The position numbers and the translations under genes were made by a program. The notes below the pieces were generated by a model. That model ran no database searches. It saw only the letters and a list, made by a program, of their open reading frames with translations, and had not been told where the DNA came from. Below are positions 16,050 through 25,434 of a DNA stretch of 64,000 nt, in pieces. Source of the DNA: Lujinxingia litoralis (lineage in GTDB: Bacteria; Myxococcota_A; Bradymonadia; Bradymonadales; Bradymonadaceae); contig NZ_QHKO01000006.1 of assembly GCF_003260125.1 (NCBI RefSeq), positions 124,001 through 188,000 on the forward strand. The letters are read 5' to 3'. Each line of letters begins with the position of its first letter. Within the stretch, counting starts at the first letter, position 1.

Positions 16050-17558
16050 ATGGCGAAGAATACCCGACAGTGGTGGTGGGTGGCCCTGGGCGCAAGCCTG
16101 GTGCTGGCCGGCTGTGGCGAAGGCGTGGATGTCGAGGGAGCGAACCCCGACCATGGCGAGCTCTTCGCGCCGCCGCTGGAGAATCTTGATACCCTGATGG
16201 AGGGGGCGCCCGATAACGCCACGCTGCCCGGCGAGGCCAAAGGTGACGAGGTCTTCGCGCCGACCTTCTACGATCTGATCGAGCAGCAATCGCCCACGGC
16301 CAACCAGGGCAGCCGCGGGGTCTGCTCCATCTTTGCCGCCGTCGCGCTGATGGAGCACCTCTACATCAAGGAGGGCACCTACCCTGATAAAGACTTCTCC
16401 GAGCAGTACCTTCAGTGGTCGGCGAAGTTTGAGGTGGGCTCCTTCCCCAATACGTCCGGGTCGAGTTCGCGCTACAACCTCCAGGCGATCAGCGAGTACG
16501 GCGTCGTCGAAGAGGCGTACTGGCCCTATGAGTCGCGTCCCTGGGGCGCCTCGAACGACGAGCGCTGCGTGGGTTCCGAGGCCGATCGCCCCACCGAGTG
16601 TCACACCAACGGCCACCCTCCCGAAGAGGCGGTTGAGGCACCGAAGTGGAAGCTCCCGACCAGTCGCTGGCTCTCCACACGGGAGCGTGACATCAAGGCC
16701 GTGATGAAGAACAAGGGCACCGCCGTGGTGGTCGGTGGTGACTTCTACTACCAGGCCTGGAATCACGGTGCTTCCAGCCTGCCCACCAACCGGGAGTACG
16801 CCCGCAAGGGATACGTCCTCTACCCCAATGAGGCTGATAAGACCGCCAGCCGCCAGAAGCGCGCCGGCCACGCCTTTTTGCTGGTGGGCTGGGACGACAC
16901 CCTGAGCGTGGAGCGCGTCGATGAGAATGGCCAGGTGATGCTCGATGAAAGTGGCGAGCCCCTGACCGAGTCGGGCTTCTTCATCTTTAAAAACAGCTGG
17001 GGCACCGGGAGCTGGGGCACCGATCACGCCGATGAGCGTATGCCCGACGGCTACGGCTACATCTCGTATCGGTACGTCGAGGAGTTCTTAAGCGCCCGTG
17101 CCGCGGAGCTGCCGGTGTTTGAAGAGCCGGAGCCCGATCCGGTCTGCGGCGAAACGCTTAGCTGCGCCGATGAGTCCTGCATCGATTCGCCGCTCTGCGA
17201 AGGGGAGCCCGCCCGCTTCAGCAGCGAAGAAGAGGTGGCCATCCCCGACAACGATCCTCAGGGTGCGCTGAGCACCATTGAGGTGATCGGTACCTCCAAC
17301 GTCCTTGCAGCCAGCGTGGATGTGCTCATCACCCATCCCTACGTGGGCGATCTGTCGATCGAGCTGATTCACCCCTCGGGGGATTCGGTGGTGCTGCGCG
17401 AAGCCAATGGCCAGGCCGGCGCCGATCTTTTTGAGACCTATCACCTCACGGACTTTGTGGGCCTGAGCGCCGAGGGGAACTGGTCACTTAAGGTTGTCGA
17501 CCATGCCGGCACCGATGAAGGCGCGTTGCTGGGCTGGGATCTGACGCTGGTGCGCTAA
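16050..17558 (+). CDS. Papain-like (C1) peptidase lipoprotein with C-terminal P domain
   Basis: 502-residue lipoprotein. ATG 16050 gives a signal ending LAGC (Cys22), whereas the longer frame uses TTG 16029. The peptidase core shows Gln86 and Cys92 in NQGSRGVCSIFA, the catalytic His in AGHAFLLVGWDD, and the Asn in FKNSWGTGSWG. A short Cys-rich hinge (CGETLSCADESCIDSPLC) leads to a proprotein-convertase P domain (IPDND..., YVGDLSIELIHPSGDSVVL, GNWSLKVVDHAGTDEG). It is probably displayed on the outer membrane or at the periplasmic face. C1-P fusions are seen in large-genome predatory or polymer-degrading bacteria; the substrate is unknown. A strong terminator follows. Confidence 0.88.
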   Translation: MAKNTRQWWWVALGASLVLAGCGEGVDVEGANPDHGELFAPPLENLDTLMEGAPDNATLPGEAKGDEVFAPTFYDLIEQQSPTANQGSRGVCSIFAAVALMEHLYIKEGTYPDKDFSEQYLQWSAKFEVGSFPNTSGSSSRYNLQAISEYGVVEEAYWPYESRPWGASNDERCVGSEADRPTECHTNGHPPEEAVEAPKWKLPTSRWLSTRERDIKAVMKNKGTAVVVGGDFYYQAWNHGASSLPTNREYARKGYVLYPNEADKTASRQKRAGHAFLLVGWDDTLSVERVDENGQVMLDESGEPLTESGFFIFKNSWGTGSWGTDHADERMPDGYGYISYRYVEEFLSARAAELPVFEEPEPDPVCGETLSCADESCIDSPLCEGEPARFSSEEEVAIPDNDPQGALSTIEVIGTSNVLAASVDVLITHPYVGDLSIELIHPSGDSVVLREANGQAGADLFETYHLTDFVGLSAEGNWSLKVVDHAGTDEGALLGWDLTLVR

Positions 17559-17600
17559 AGTGGCGCCGCCGGCTCATCCTGGATGACCCGCTGAGCATGC

Positions 17601-17636
17601 AACCCCGAGACCCGCTGCGGCCTCGGGGTTTTTTGT
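17601..17636 (+). terminator. Rho-independent terminator after the peptidase gene
   Basis: AACCCCGAG pairs with CTCGGGGTT around a 12-base loop and is followed by a T-run. Confidence 0.85.
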
Positions 17637-17713
17637 TGCCTGGCGACTCGCGTTCCTCGCCGATGCCCACCTGATTCCGTGCCGGGGGGGGCTCCGCCGG
17701 AGGCTCAAGTACC

Positions 17714-17820
17714 TGACCGAGGGAGCGCCATCTCGTGTTGTAGCGCGGGTGATGTTGCTTTTCCGGAGGCTCAAATGGCCTGACCGAGGGAGCGCCATCT
17801 TCTGACCGAGGGAGCGCCAT
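17714..17820 (+). repeat. Dispersed-repeat array, 3 copies (AGCGC variant)
   Basis: TGACCGAGGGAGCGCCAT starts at 17714, 17781 and 17803 (spacings 67 and 22). Flanking segments CTCGTGTTGTAGCGCGG and CCGGAGGCTCAA are each repeated. It lies in the gap 17637-17966 before the acyl-CoA synthetase gene, where I see no gene. Confidence 0.85.
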
Positions 17821-17966
17821 CTCGTGTTGTAGCGCGGCGAAATGCCCGTGCGATCTTCCCCCCGCCTTTGCTGGCACCGGAGCTTCTCGAGCAGTACACT
17901 CGGCCTCATACACCAAGCTCGAAGGCTCCGCTGGCCAGCCCCCTCATCGACCTCGTGGAGGAAAAG

Positions 17967-19772
17967 ATGCGCGATACCGTGATCGATCGCTTCGTAACGC
18001 AGGTGGAGGCGCGTGCCGGGCAACCGGCCCTGTACTTTCGGCAGGGGGATGCCTGGCATTCCTGGAGCTGGGCGGAGTACGGGCAGAAGGCCCGCGCGTT
18101 TGCCGGGGCGCTCATCGCACGGGGCCTGGAGCCCGGTGAGCGCATCAACATCTGCGGGTTTAACTGCCCGGAGTGGGTGATCGCCAGCGTCGGCGCCATG
18201 ATCGCCCGAAACGTGCCCGCCGGTATCTACCATACCGATAGCGCCGAACAGATGGCCTACATCGCCAAGCACTCCGGGGCCCGGGTGCTGGTGCTCGCCG
18301 ATCTTGCGCAATGGGAGAAAGCCCGCTCCATCCTCGATGAGCTTGAGCACCTCTGCCAGGTCGTCATGATCCGCGAGGCTGACGCGATCGACGATCCACG
18401 TGTGGTCAGCTGGGAGGACTTTTTGGCAGGGGGCGCCGGCCATCAGGCCGAGGTCGATCAGCGTATTAAAGAGATCCAGGAAGATGAGCTCGCCACACTC
18501 ATCTACACCAGCGGGACCACCGGAGCGCCCAAGGGGGTGATGCTCAGCCATAATAACCTGGCGATCACCGCGAACATGGCCTTCGATGTTGTGGGAAATG
18601 TGCTGGCCGGCGACACCCGGGGGGGACCCGGGGACTGTGTGGTCTCGTATCTGCCCCTCTCACATATCGCCGAGCAGATGTTCTCGATTCACTTGGCCCT
18701 GACGCTGGGCTACCCAGTCTACTTTGCCGAGAGCGTGGACAAGGTGCGGGACGCCCTGGTGGAGGCCCGGCCCACACTCTTCTTCGCGGTGCCCCGGGTC
18801 TGGGAGAAGTTCCGGGCGGCGCTGGAACCCCGCCTCAATGAGGCCACCGGTGTGAAGGCCGCGGTCGTGCGCTGGTCGCGGGAGGTTGGGGTGGAGGCCG
18901 GCCATGACATCGTCAAGTACGGTGCTCCCCGCGGGGTAGGCGCGCTGCGCTACCGCGTGGCTCGTCGGCTCTTCTTCCAGCGCGTTGCCGCACAGGTGGG
19001 GCTCGATCGCCTGCGCCTGGCCATCAGCGCCGCGGCTCCCATCGGTGATGATGTGCTGGAGTTCTTTATGAGCCTGGGCATCGTTATCCGCGAGATCTAC
19101 GGCCAGTCCGAGGGCTCCGGCCCGACCACCATGAACTACCCCCGCGCCGGGATGAGCAAGTTCGGAACGGTCGGGCGCGCGGTGCCAGGGGTCGACATCA
19201 TGACCGCCGATGATGGCGAGATCCTGGTCCGGGGCCCCAATGTTTTTATGGGTTATTTCAACGAGCCGGAGAAGACCGCCGAAACGCTGGTCGATGGCTG
19301 GTTGTACTCCGGGGATATTGGCAGCCTGGATGCCGACGGTTTTTTAACGATCACAGACCGTAAGAAGAACCTCATTATCACCTCCGGGGGCAAGAACATC
19401 CCTCCGGCTCCGATCGAAAGCCGACTCCGCGAACTCGATATCGTCAGCCAGGCTCTCGTCGTCGGCGAGGGACGCAAATACCTCGCAGCTCTCCTGACCC
19501 TTGATCCGGAACTCGCCGCCGACTTCGCTCGCCAGCATGATCTACCCACCGACCTCCGCGAACTCGCTGACCATCCCGAATTCCTGGTCCATATTCAGGC
19601 TCATATCGACCATATCAATCAAAAACTCGCCAGGGCCGAGACGCTCAAACGCTTCGTTGTCCTGCCCGACGAGTTCACCGAGGAAAGCGGAGAGCTTACC
19701 CCGACCCGAAAACTCAAACGTCGCGTCATTCTCGAGCGCTACGCCGGCCAGATCACGTCGATGTACTCGTGA
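17967..19772 (+). CDS. Long-chain acyl-CoA synthetase (AMP-forming)
   Basis: Activates fatty acids to acyl-CoA via acyl-adenylate. ATG 17967 with GGAGG six bases upstream is preferred over the open frame from TTG 17868 (601 aa). The AMP-binding P-loop is IYTSGTTGAPKGVMLSHNN; the adenine-binding motif is REIYGQSEGSGP; the YSGDIGSLDADGFLTITDRK hinge motif and the GGKNIPPAPIE region follow. This is the FadD15/long-chain FACS subfamily by length and motif spacing. It faces an acyltransferase gene across a repeat array, so both may act in lipid metabolism. Confidence 0.94.
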   Translation: MRDTVIDRFVTQVEARAGQPALYFRQGDAWHSWSWAEYGQKARAFAGALIARGLEPGERINICGFNCPEWVIASVGAMIARNVPAGIYHTDSAEQMAYIAKHSGARVLVLADLAQWEKARSILDELEHLCQVVMIREADAIDDPRVVSWEDFLAGGAGHQAEVDQRIKEIQEDELATLIYTSGTTGAPKGVMLSHNNLAITANMAFDVVGNVLAGDTRGGPGDCVVSYLPLSHIAEQMFSIHLALTLGYPVYFAESVDKVRDALVEARPTLFFAVPRVWEKFRAALEPRLNEATGVKAAVVRWSREVGVEAGHDIVKYGAPRGVGALRYRVARRLFFQRVAAQVGLDRLRLAISAAAPIGDDVLEFFMSLGIVIREIYGQSEGSGPTTMNYPRAGMSKFGTVGRAVPGVDIMTADDGEILVRGPNVFMGYFNEPEKTAETLVDGWLYSGDIGSLDADGFLTITDRKKNLIITSGGKNIPPAPIESRLRELDIVSQALVVGEGRKYLAALLTLDPELAADFARQHDLPTDLRELADHPEFLVHIQAHIDHINQKLARAETLKRFVVLPDEFTEESGELTPTRKLKRRVILERYAGQITSMYS

Positions 19773-19797
19773 TGTGGTGAGTTCAAATACAGGTTCG

Positions 19798-20175
19798 ATG
19801 CCCCACCCTCGGATGTCCGTTCGAGGCCTGAAACTGGGGCGGATGTCCCACCCCCGGATGTCCGTTCGAGGCCTGAAACGGGGGCGGATGTCCCCCCCCC
19901 CGGACGTCCGTTCGAGGCCTGAAACTGGGGCGGATGTCCCACCCCCCGGACGTCCGTTCGAGGCCTGAAACGGGGGCGGATGTCCCACCCCCGGATGCTC
20001 CCAAAGTGCGTCAATGATTGGGAAATGTCCCACCCCCGGACGTCCTCAGAGTGCGTCAATGATTGGGAAATGTCCCACCCCCGGACGTCCTCAGAGTGCC
20101 TCAATGCTTGAGATATGTTCCACCCCCGGATGCTCCCAAAGTGCGTCAATGATTGGGAAATGTCCCACCCTCGGA
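19798..20175 (-). repeat. Dispersed-repeat array, 9 copies, 45-46-bp period
   Basis: Copies start at 19798, 19843, 19888, 19934, 19980, 20025, 20070, 20115 and 20160. The first four intervals share the spacer TCCGTTCGAGGCCTGAAAC; the later ones use a different spacer with GTGCGTCAATGATTGGGAAA. Copies three and four carry an extra C in the C-run. The array fills the gap between the convergent acyl-CoA synthetase and acyltransferase genes. Confidence 0.92.
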
Positions 20176-20204
20176 GGTGCAAAGGGCAAGGTATGTTCGC
20201 GTGG

Positions 20205-21293
20205 TCAGATGAAACGGTTGGCGCCCTTTACCTTACCCTCGGCGCCTTCCTGGCGTTGGTGGCGCTCGTCGAGAAGCTCGTTGATGCGGTCCATCACCAG
20301 GTCGGTCATCCCCCGGAACTTTTCCGCATGGGCGCGCTCGGCCTCCAGCGTAAAGGGGGTGTAGTCGTCTTCAATTGCAAAGGGCTTTAGCGCCCCCTCG
20401 GGGGAGAGAGGTTCGCCCATGCGGTACACGATGGTGCCACCGCTGGAGAGGGGGCTGTTTCCGGGATAGGCCAGATCGGAGCCGTTGCAGCCGATCGGCA
20501 CCACGGTGGCCTTCATGCGCAACGCCATCTGTGCCAGCCCGGTGCGCCCCTCTTGCAGGCGGATCGAGCGGGTGCCCTCGGGAAACACCAGCACGTGCAA
20601 TCCCAGCGCGAACGCCTCCTCGTTGAGCTCCACAAAGCGATTCATCATCTGCTTGAAGAGCTCACTCATGCGCTCCAGATAGTTATGGGTCTGGGGATCG
20701 AAGTTCAGTCCCAGGAGATCGCGCGGGGTATCGAGCAGCGCGACCACATCGGCGAGCACGCCTTCCTCGGCAGCCCGCTCCCGCAGGGTGCGGGTGTCGG
20801 TGCTGCCGGCGTCGACTGCCTGGCGCACGATCCGGTAGGCCCGTTCGGCCGGCGGCCGCCCCAGCAACTGCACGGCGTCGGCGGTGATCAGGTACCCGCG
20901 GGAGGGCACCGCCAGGTTGTTCATCTTGATCATGAAGGCCTGAATCGCCGGGTTGTTGTAGTACTTTCCCTTGACCCAGGTGGTGGTAAACATCCGATGA
21001 TCACGCCAGAGTCGCCACTGAAAAGGCCAGTAGTTGTAGCGATCGGTATGGTTCATGGCGAAGATCACCGGCCGATCCGTGGGTAGCTTTTCAAACCCCT
21101 CGATGGTGATGTGGGTGCGTGTTAGCGGATTCTTGAAGTTTGGCGAGAGGACACCGGTTGCAAAAAGAACCTGGCCCATCGGTCGACGAGTCAGCGAGAT
21201 GGCGTTGAGGGTATCGAGCGTGAGCATGGGGACCGTGCCGGGGGAGGATGTGTCGGGGGGGAACCGCTGGAGGAAGCCTCCGAAAGGTAACAT
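20205..21293 (-). CDS. PlsC-family acyltransferase
   Basis: 362-residue glycerolipid-type acyltransferase. Block I is VIFAMNHTDRYNYWPF (catalytic His retained, with a spacing slightly different from the usual HX4D) and block III is LVFPEGTRSIRLQEG. A long insertion with many charged residues separates them. The start at 21293 is the longest; 21227 (MLTLDTLNAISL) is an alternative, neither having a strong ribosome binding site. It probably acylates lysophospholipid at the inner membrane. Confidence 0.85.
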   Translation of the reverse strand: MLPFGGFLQRFPPDTSSPGTVPMLTLDTLNAISLTRRPMGQVLFATGVLSPNFKNPLTRTHITIEGFEKLPTDRPVIFAMNHTDRYNYWPFQWRLWRDHRMFTTTWVKGKYYNNPAIQAFMIKMNNLAVPSRGYLITADAVQLLGRPPAERAYRIVRQAVDAGSTDTRTLRERAAEEGVLADVVALLDTPRDLLGLNFDPQTHNYLERMSELFKQMMNRFVELNEEAFALGLHVLVFPEGTRSIRLQEGRTGLAQMALRMKATVVPIGCNGSDLAYPGNSPLSSGGTIVYRMGEPLSPEGALKPFAIEDDYTPFTLEAERAHAEKFRGMTDLVMDRINELLDERHQRQEGAEGKVKGANRFI

Positions 21294-21360
21294 AGCCCGC
21301 AGCCGCCGAGTAGCGTTTCGGGGCCGGGAAGTAAGTGCATGAACACGAATCAGGAGTGAT

Positions 21361-21807
21361 ATGAGAGCATTGATTCAACGCGTCAGTCAGGCCCGGGTGG
21401 AAGTTGCGGACGAGGTGATCGGCCAGTGTGGCGTGGGGCTGCTGGTCTTGCTTGGCTGTGGTCAGGGTGATGACGAGAGCGATCTGGACTACGTCTTTGA
21501 GAAGGTCGTGAATCTGCGCATCTTCGAAGACGAGCAGGGCAAGATGAACCACTCGCTGCTGGACATCGGCGGCGAACTGCTGGTGGTGAGCCAGTTCACG
21601 CTCTACGCCGATACGCGGCGAGGACGTCGCCCGAGCTTCACCGGGGCGATGGCACCGGTGCCGGCCGAGGCGATGTATCAGGCCTTTGTCGAACGGGCGC
21701 GGGCGCGTGGGATCACCGTGGGCACCGGTCGCTTTGGCGCCATGATGAACGTCTCGCTGACCAACCAGGGGCCGGTGACCATCATGATCGACAGTCGGGA
21801 GCGCTGA
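21361..21807 (+). CDS. dtd: D-aminoacyl-tRNA deacylase
   Basis: 148 residues, normal for the family. It hydrolyses D-aminoacyl-tRNAs as proofreading. It starts MRALIQRVSQARVEV, has the conserved SQFTLYAD segment and the Gly-cis-Pro motif in NQGPVTIMIDS. It is divergent from the acyltransferase gene across 67 bp. A long palindrome and a parS-like site follow the stop. Confidence 0.97.
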   Translation: MRALIQRVSQARVEVADEVIGQCGVGLLVLLGCGQGDDESDLDYVFEKVVNLRIFEDEQGKMNHSLLDIGGELLVVSQFTLYADTRRGRRPSFTGAMAPVPAEAMYQAFVERARARGITVGTGRFGAMMNVSLTNQGPVTIMIDSRER

Positions 21808-21824
21808 ACGGGCGATAAAGGCGC

Positions 21825-21842
21825 GTAAAACGATCGTTTTAC
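21825..21842. other. 18-bp perfect palindrome beside parS
   Basis: GTAAAACGATCGTTTTAC is a perfect palindrome three bases from the parS-like site, between convergent genes. It could form a short hairpin with a T4 run on either strand, so it may act as a weak bidirectional terminator, or be a protein-binding site. Confidence 0.6.
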
Positions 21843-21845
21843 ACG

Positions 21846-21861
21846 AGTTTCACGTGAAACA
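21846..21861. other. parS: parS-like centromere site (ParB binding)
   Basis: AGTTTCACGTGAAACA matches the widely conserved chromosomal parS consensus TGTTTCACGTGAAACA at 15 of 16 positions, including the whole 14-bp palindrome. It is intergenic and about 10 kb from dnaA, where chromosomal parS sites are expected. No parA or parB lies in this window. Confidence 0.88.
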
Positions 21862-21872
21862 GGGGCGCGCTC

Positions 21873-24794
21873 TTAAAAGGGGAGTTCCACCCGTACCCCG
21901 GCCCGCCAGCTCGAAAAATACGCCTCGTCGGCGCTCTCGGGGCGATAGTCGCGGTTGGTGAAGAGCGCATCGATAAAGGGGCCGGCCACCAGCGGGGTTT
22001 CGCCGTACTCCCAGAGCCGGAATTCGGCGGCGGCGCCGGCGTGCAGGTCGTAGCGCCAGCCGCCGGGCAGGCTCGCCACCTGGGCGCTGGTTGCCCAGAG
22101 GCGCAGCACGTTGGTGTAGCTGCCAAACAGGTGCACCTGGGCGCGCAGCTGAAGCTCGGCGCCACCCAGCAGCGCGGTGGAGCGATGCCCGTCGAGCGCG
22201 GCGTGGATCCCCAGGCCCGCCACCAGATGGTTCACGTCGTCCCGGGCTCGCCAGATCGGCAGGAGCAGAGATGGCGAGAGCGTCAGGTTGTAGTAGAGGT
22301 CGCGACGTCCGTCGTGACGCAGGCGCAGATCTAGTCCCCAGCCCAGGGCATCCAGGAGGCTGCGCCGCACCGCACCATAGGTGCGCTGGAGGCTGGCATA
22401 CCTGAAGAGCACCAGCTCGGCCTGCAGGCTCTCCAGCGAGCTCTGAAGATCGGGGCCAGGCTCCGCGATCAGGTCCAGCCCCAGCACCCGCGACTCAATA
22501 TCGCCCCGATACCCTCGCTGGCGTACCTCGCCCAGGCGATCTTCGATCGTCGAGTAAGAGAACTGGAGGTTGGCACGCATCCCGGTGTTGGTCGCGCCGG
22601 AGAGGCGCACCCGATGACGCCCCGAAGGTCGCCAGGAGCGCGCATCAAGCGCCTGCATACGCTCCAGATAGTCCTGAGCACGGGCGTCCAGAAAGGCCAC
22701 CCCGTCCCAGTCGGGAAGATGCCTCTCGATCAAGGCGGACTGTGTCTGCAGGGCCTTGAGGTAGGTCTGGCGGGTGCGGGCCTCCTGGTCGAGTACCGCC
22801 TGTTGATCGGGGGACCAGGCGACCGTCGATGGGTCCAGGGTGATCCGGGTATGCGCTGCCCAGTGCGCCTGCGCTTCGGCGCGGGCGACCAGATCTTCGT
22901 CTTCGTAGAGTTGGCGGCGGCGCTCCAGGATCTCATCCAGGCTTAGCTTCGGGCCCGGGCCCTGAGCCGCGTAAAGCAGCGCTCGCCGGGCGTAGTGAGC
23001 GTTGTCCATGTAGAAACGCTCCACCAACACGCTGTTGTAGAGCGTGTCGAGGAGCATCTGGACCCGGTCGGGATGGCGCTGCGCCAGCGCGTCAAAGAGC
23101 GCCTCCAGGCGAGTGTAGGCGCCGGCGCGAACCTCGGGCTCCGGGGCTTCCAGGGCGTCTAGAAGGATATCAAAGTCTTCGCGCTGGGTTCGGTCGGCGT
23201 CGATGGCGTCGGCCAGGCTCATCATCAGCGCGCGCCGGGTCTGGGCGGCCTCTCGGGCCACCTCCCGACCGCTACGCAGGGTGTCGGGGCGCTTGATCAG
23301 AAGCCGCCCCTGCGCGCCGTTCTCAATGGTAGCCAGGGTATCGAGAACGTCGGTGGGCATCACAATGCCGGAGCGCTCCCGGGGTAGATCCACCTCCAGA
23401 GCGGGCTCCATCAGATCGATCAGAAACGAGGCACAGTTATCGCTCAAGAAGCGATAGGGGTAGCGCACACGGCGTTCGGTCTCCCAGATGCGCTCCAAGA
23501 GCCGCCGGGATTGCTCCGGGCTGAGCTGAAGAGAGTAGCGACGAAGGTTGCGCTGCTCGTATTGCAGAATCAGGCGATCGACGCCTCGAAAGGAGTTGAG
23601 TTCCAGCACCGTGGGGAAGCCACCGAGGAGCCCGCGTACCAGGTAGTCGACGGGATCGACGTTGGCGTCGGTCACCGCGCCAAACTGATACACCGGCTCA
23701 AAACCCTCGCTCCGTACCAGCCCGCCGCCCTTGTATTTTACGTGCAAAAGCAGGTGTCCGTAGAGCGACTGCGGGCGAGAGGTGGCGGCCGCCAGGAGCA
23801 CGTCGAACCCGGCCAGATCGTCGACGCGGGCCCATTGCTCAAAGGCCGGACAGGATTGGCCCGAGAGCTGGCTGCGAGGCAAGCTCCGTTCAGGCTCCCG
23901 CCACGCAGGATCCATCTCACCTATGAAGGTGTTCAGCGCCCGCGAGGCCGTAAAGTGCTGGCAGCTCAGGGTCATGTTCGGATCGAGCTCCTCCAGGCGA
24001 GCGCCCATCCCGGGCTCAGCAACACGCTCCAGCAGCAGATCTTCGGGGCGAACGAAGTAGGCTTCGGCAAAGGTCACCAGATCCAGGTGCGCGCTGCGCA
24101 TGCCCATCGGGCGTTGATAGCCCCAGGGGTCCTGGTTATGCGGCCCGCTGCGCATCTTGCGGTGCCAGCCGTTGATGCGCTGCCAGCGAAAGTCCCGCGA
24201 CCAGCCCCGACTGCCATCTTCGAGGGTCATCGCCAGATGAACCGCCGCGCGCCGAAGTTGGAGCTCGCGCTGTTCGTCGGCGGTGAGCACGGCGTAGGCC
24301 TGCACCGGGCCATCGCCCAGCAGCGGTGGACTTTCGTACACGTAAAACGTGCGGTGATCGCTGCTAAAGGTCGGACACGCCTGGCTGTAGCGGCCCATGC
24401 CAAAGAGGCAGTGGCTCTCCCGGCGGACCAGGTGCACTTCGTTGTGCCTAAGCTCCCGACTCAAAGAACGAGGCAGCGCCCGGAGGCCCGCCTCAAAGGC
24501 CTCCAATTCGCCGGGCTTCCAGTGTGGCGAAGGGGCCACGTGGATCCGGAAGTCGTCACGCAGACGCTCCGAGGCGCGGCTTGCCGCCGGTGTCTCCGAT
24601 GGGCGCGGAGCTTCGGCGAGCGCTGCCGGGGGTTGAGCCCGGGCCTCACTGGCGAGTCCGGCGCAGAGCCAGGCACTCAGGGCCACCAGCAAGGCGATCG
24701 CCCGGGGGCTCGGGCGCCGTCGAAGACGCAACGTGTGGGTGGAGTACGGCAGCAAGGTCGGGTGGCCAGAGGGTGCAGAGTCAGAGAATTTCAA
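21873..24794 (-). CDS. DUF4105 (Lnb-like) envelope protein with C-terminal barrel-like region
   Basis: Up to 973 residues. The central part matches DUF4105/Lnb: ATSRPQSLYGHLLLHVKYKG, FEPVYQFGAVTDANVDPVDY, LELNSFRGVDRLILQYEQRN and the Cys-containing FLSDNCASFLIDLMEP, whose His and Cys resemble a cysteine-peptidase-like fold. The last ~250 residues alternate hydrophobic and polar residues and end in Phe, as in outer-membrane barrels. The open frame begins at TTG 24794; the signal peptide (RAIALLVALSAWLCAGLASEARAQ) suggests the true start may be slightly downstream at another TTG or GTG. Function in this lineage is unknown. Confidence 0.8.
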   Translation of the reverse strand: MKFSDSAPSGHPTLLPYSTHTLRLRRRPSPRAIALLVALSAWLCAGLASEARAQPPAALAEAPRPSETPAASRASERLRDDFRIHVAPSPHWKPGELEAFEAGLRALPRSLSRELRHNEVHLVRRESHCLFGMGRYSQACPTFSSDHRTFYVYESPPLLGDGPVQAYAVLTADEQRELQLRRAAVHLAMTLEDGSRGWSRDFRWQRINGWHRKMRSGPHNQDPWGYQRPMGMRSAHLDLVTFAEAYFVRPEDLLLERVAEPGMGARLEELDPNMTLSCQHFTASRALNTFIGEMDPAWREPERSLPRSQLSGQSCPAFEQWARVDDLAGFDVLLAAATSRPQSLYGHLLLHVKYKGGGLVRSEGFEPVYQFGAVTDANVDPVDYLVRGLLGGFPTVLELNSFRGVDRLILQYEQRNLRRYSLQLSPEQSRRLLERIWETERRVRYPYRFLSDNCASFLIDLMEPALEVDLPRERSGIVMPTDVLDTLATIENGAQGRLLIKRPDTLRSGREVAREAAQTRRALMMSLADAIDADRTQREDFDILLDALEAPEPEVRAGAYTRLEALFDALAQRHPDRVQMLLDTLYNSVLVERFYMDNAHYARRALLYAAQGPGPKLSLDEILERRRQLYEDEDLVARAEAQAHWAAHTRITLDPSTVAWSPDQQAVLDQEARTRQTYLKALQTQSALIERHLPDWDGVAFLDARAQDYLERMQALDARSWRPSGRHRVRLSGATNTGMRANLQFSYSTIEDRLGEVRQRGYRGDIESRVLGLDLIAEPGPDLQSSLESLQAELVLFRYASLQRTYGAVRRSLLDALGWGLDLRLRHDGRRDLYYNLTLSPSLLLPIWRARDDVNHLVAGLGIHAALDGHRSTALLGGAELQLRAQVHLFGSYTNVLRLWATSAQVASLPGGWRYDLHAGAAAEFRLWEYGETPLVAGPFIDALFTNRDYRPESADEAYFSSWRAGVRVELPF

Positions 24795-24846
24795 ATGCGC
24801 GGCAGCCTAGCATCGACCTGGCGCCTCGGCCACCTGTGAGCGAACG

Positions 24847-25338
24847 TCAGCCCTGCCCCCGGACCCCCGCGTGATCGAGCGCGTGCACAAAGCGCGTGGC
24901 GTGCTCGACGTTGACCTGCTCGACCTGCAACGCGTTGAGAAGCGCCTCGCGCTCCTCGAAGAGCGCCCGACCAAAGGCCTGGCGTTCGCTCTGCGGCACG
25001 TCGAGCAGGTGAGCCAGCGCATCGATCGATGCACCGCCCCCCAGGGCAAGATCCTGCTGCAGATCCAGGTGATGATCGCTCAAAAATGCCACCATCTCCT
25101 CGGAGGCCTCGCCATTATCGGCGACGAGTTTGACCGTGGTAAACAGGGGCGCAAAAAACGCTGCCCCGGTCGTGGAAGTCGACGAGGTCAGCGTCATAAA
25201 GGGCCCCGGAATCATGATCACGGAGACGTGATTGTGATCGGCCCAGGCCGTAGCCGGTGGTGTCAGTGCCGAGAGCAAAAGCCCCATCAGGGCAAGAGCT
25301 CTCCAAGAACGAAGAGCTCGAGTCGCACGCGTTCGCAT
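24847..25338 (-). CDS. Secreted protein, possibly DUF3015-like
   Basis: ATG 25338 has GGGAGG nine bases upstream. The product (163 aa) begins with a signal peptide (MRTRATRALRSWRALALMGL, cleavage near ATAWA). The mature part has a Ser/Thr-rich strand followed by helices with LDLQQDLALGGGASIDALAH, which resembles the DUF3015 layout, but the match is weak. It lies downstream of mnmE on the same strand. Function unknown. Confidence 0.6.
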   Translation of the reverse strand: MRTRATRALRSWRALALMGLLLSALTPPATAWADHNHVSVIMIPGPFMTLTSSTSTTGAAFFAPLFTTVKLVADNGEASEEMVAFLSDHHLDLQQDLALGGGASIDALAHLLDVPQSERQAFGRALFEEREALLNALQVEQVNVEHATRFVHALDHAGVRGQG

Positions 25339-25434
25339 CAAGAACCTCCCGAAGGTCATTCATCAGTGAATGTCGAGAAGTTAGACGCGGATGAGCGAAA
25401 TTTTGTTCACGAGCCAAAAAAAAATGATGAGCGC

